Source of the DNA: Nocardioides soli
GTDB taxonomy: Bacteria > Actinomycetota > Actinomycetes > Propionibacteriales > Nocardioidaceae
DNA: 64,000 nt
Direction of reading: 5' to 3'
Assembly (NCBI RefSeq): GCF_014191495.1
Contig: NZ_JACHWR010000001.1
Coordinates: 372,001-436,000, forward strand
Part shown: positions 63,625 to 64,000 of the stretch, in pieces
How the letters are laid out: the number at the start of each line of letters is the position of its first letter
How positions within the stretch are numbered: position 1 is the first letter of the stretch
Made by a program: the position numbers and the translations under genes
Notes under the pieces: model-generated
What the model was told of the DNA's origin: nothing
The model's database searches: none
Seen by the model: only the letters and a program-made list of their open reading frames with translations

Positions 63625-64000
63625 TCAGGCTCCCAGGTAGATCGCTTGCACGCGGGCGGAGTCGGCGAGGTCGGCGGCGACGCCGTCCTCCACGACCCGC
63701 CCCGTCTCGAGGATGTAGGCGTGGTCGGCCAGGTCGAGGGCGAGGTTGGCGTTCTGCTCGGAGAGCAGGATCGTGTAGCCCGCCCCACGCAGGGCGACCA
63801 GCGCCTCGTAGATCCGGTTGACCAGCACCGGGCTGAGGCCCATCGACGGCTCGTCGAGGACCAGCATGTCGGGGCGGGCCATCATCGCCCGGCCCATCGC
63901 CAGCATCTGCTGCTGGCCGCCGGACAACAGGCCGGCCTTGCTGGCGCTGCGGTCCCTCAGCTCGGGGAACAGGTCGTAGACCTCGCCCAGCGTCACCTCG
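63625..64000 (-). CDS. branched-chain-amino-acid-type ABC transporter ATPase (LivF), 5' end outside window
   Basis: C-terminal part of an ABC ATPase; the window cuts it. VTLGEVYDLFPELRDRSASKAGLLSGGQQQMLAMGRAMMARPDMLVLDEPSMGLSPVLVNRI contains the ABC signature LSGGQ, the Walker B MLVLDEP and the Gly-Leu-Ser-Pro variant typical of LivF/LivG-type importers. HAYILETGRVVEDG follows. Walker A lies upstream of the window. Being first in the visible operon, it suggests the cluster's substrate is imported by a Liv-type importer whose other parts lie to the right. Confidence 0.9.
   Translation of the reverse strand, partial: EVTLGEVYDLFPELRDRSASKAGLLSGGQQQMLAMGRAMMARPDMLVLDEPSMGLSPVLVNRIYEALVALRGAGYTILLSEQNANLALDLADHAYILETGRVVEDGVAADLADSARVQAIYLGA

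Overview
The window is high-GC, gene-dense DNA from an actinobacterium, most like a Nocardioides/Propionibacteriales genome. The evidence is the HU protein with a long Lys/Ala-rich tail, an F420-pathway guanylyltransferase (FbiD/CofC), the ddl-DUF3515-Lrp-thiL neighbourhood, an LCP wall ligase, FdxA, an IclR regulator facing leuCD, frequent GTG starts and tight 1-8 nt gene overlaps. Both ends cut genes: smc at the left and a branched-chain-type ABC ATPase at the right. I saw no tRNA, rRNA, CRISPR array, transposase or prophage.

1-23 kb is a conserved housekeeping block: smc (partial), an MFS exporter, mutM-rnc-rpmF-yceD, coaD-rsmD-recG-DAK2 protein, rpmB, thiL, an Lrp-type sensor, DUF3515 lipoprotein, ddl, a PLP trans-sulfuration-type enzyme, plsC-gpsA, fbiD, hupB and leuCD with a divergent IclR regulator. 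23.8-26.5 kb holds an imperfect tandem triplication (236+236+225 bp) made from the two facing 3' ends of iclR and ogt, followed by the alkylation-repair pair alkA(Ada-AlkA)-ogt. 26.6-29.4 kb encodes an LCP-family wall enzyme and a secreted modular protein.

29.5-45.4 kb looks like a stress/redox/metal island: fdxA with a Cys-containing HTH regulator, OsmC, hemerythrin, a GDT1-type Mn exporter behind a recognisable yybP-ykoY (Mn2+) riboswitch, a large LuxR-family (MalT/LAL) ATPase regulator, two DUF6325 proteins, three SHOCT-type tails, a DHA2 exporter, a P-type ATPase-CYTH-DUF1269-membrane protein operon, and small membrane proteins. A palindrome, CACCC-N5/6-GGGTG, recurs in five upstream regions of these genes and of the neighbouring 50.3 kb genes. 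I propose it as the operator of an undescribed regulon, possibly driven by the LAL regulator. A DUF222-HNH endonuclease gene in this island is a pseudogene.

45.5-50.3 kb is a leftward lipoprotein-Dcu transporter-M20 peptidase-MFS operon. 50.4-55.9 kb holds TetR, PIG-L and XRE-TetR regulators/enzymes and a phosphotransferase-acyl-CoA dehydrogenase-SDR catabolic operon. 55.9-64 kb is one tightly overlapping leftward operon: ABC importer, sulfurtransferase, RidA, CoxG, three-subunit molybdenum hydroxylase, persulfide-dioxygenase/rhodanese fusion and TauE exporter. I read it as a candidate pathway for uptake and oxidative breakdown of a sulfur-containing (hetero)cyclic compound.

A family of short palindromic repeats with ends GGTTGAGG...CTCGAAACC is scattered between genes (7.7, 17.4, 23.9-24.5 and 43.0-43.2 kb).
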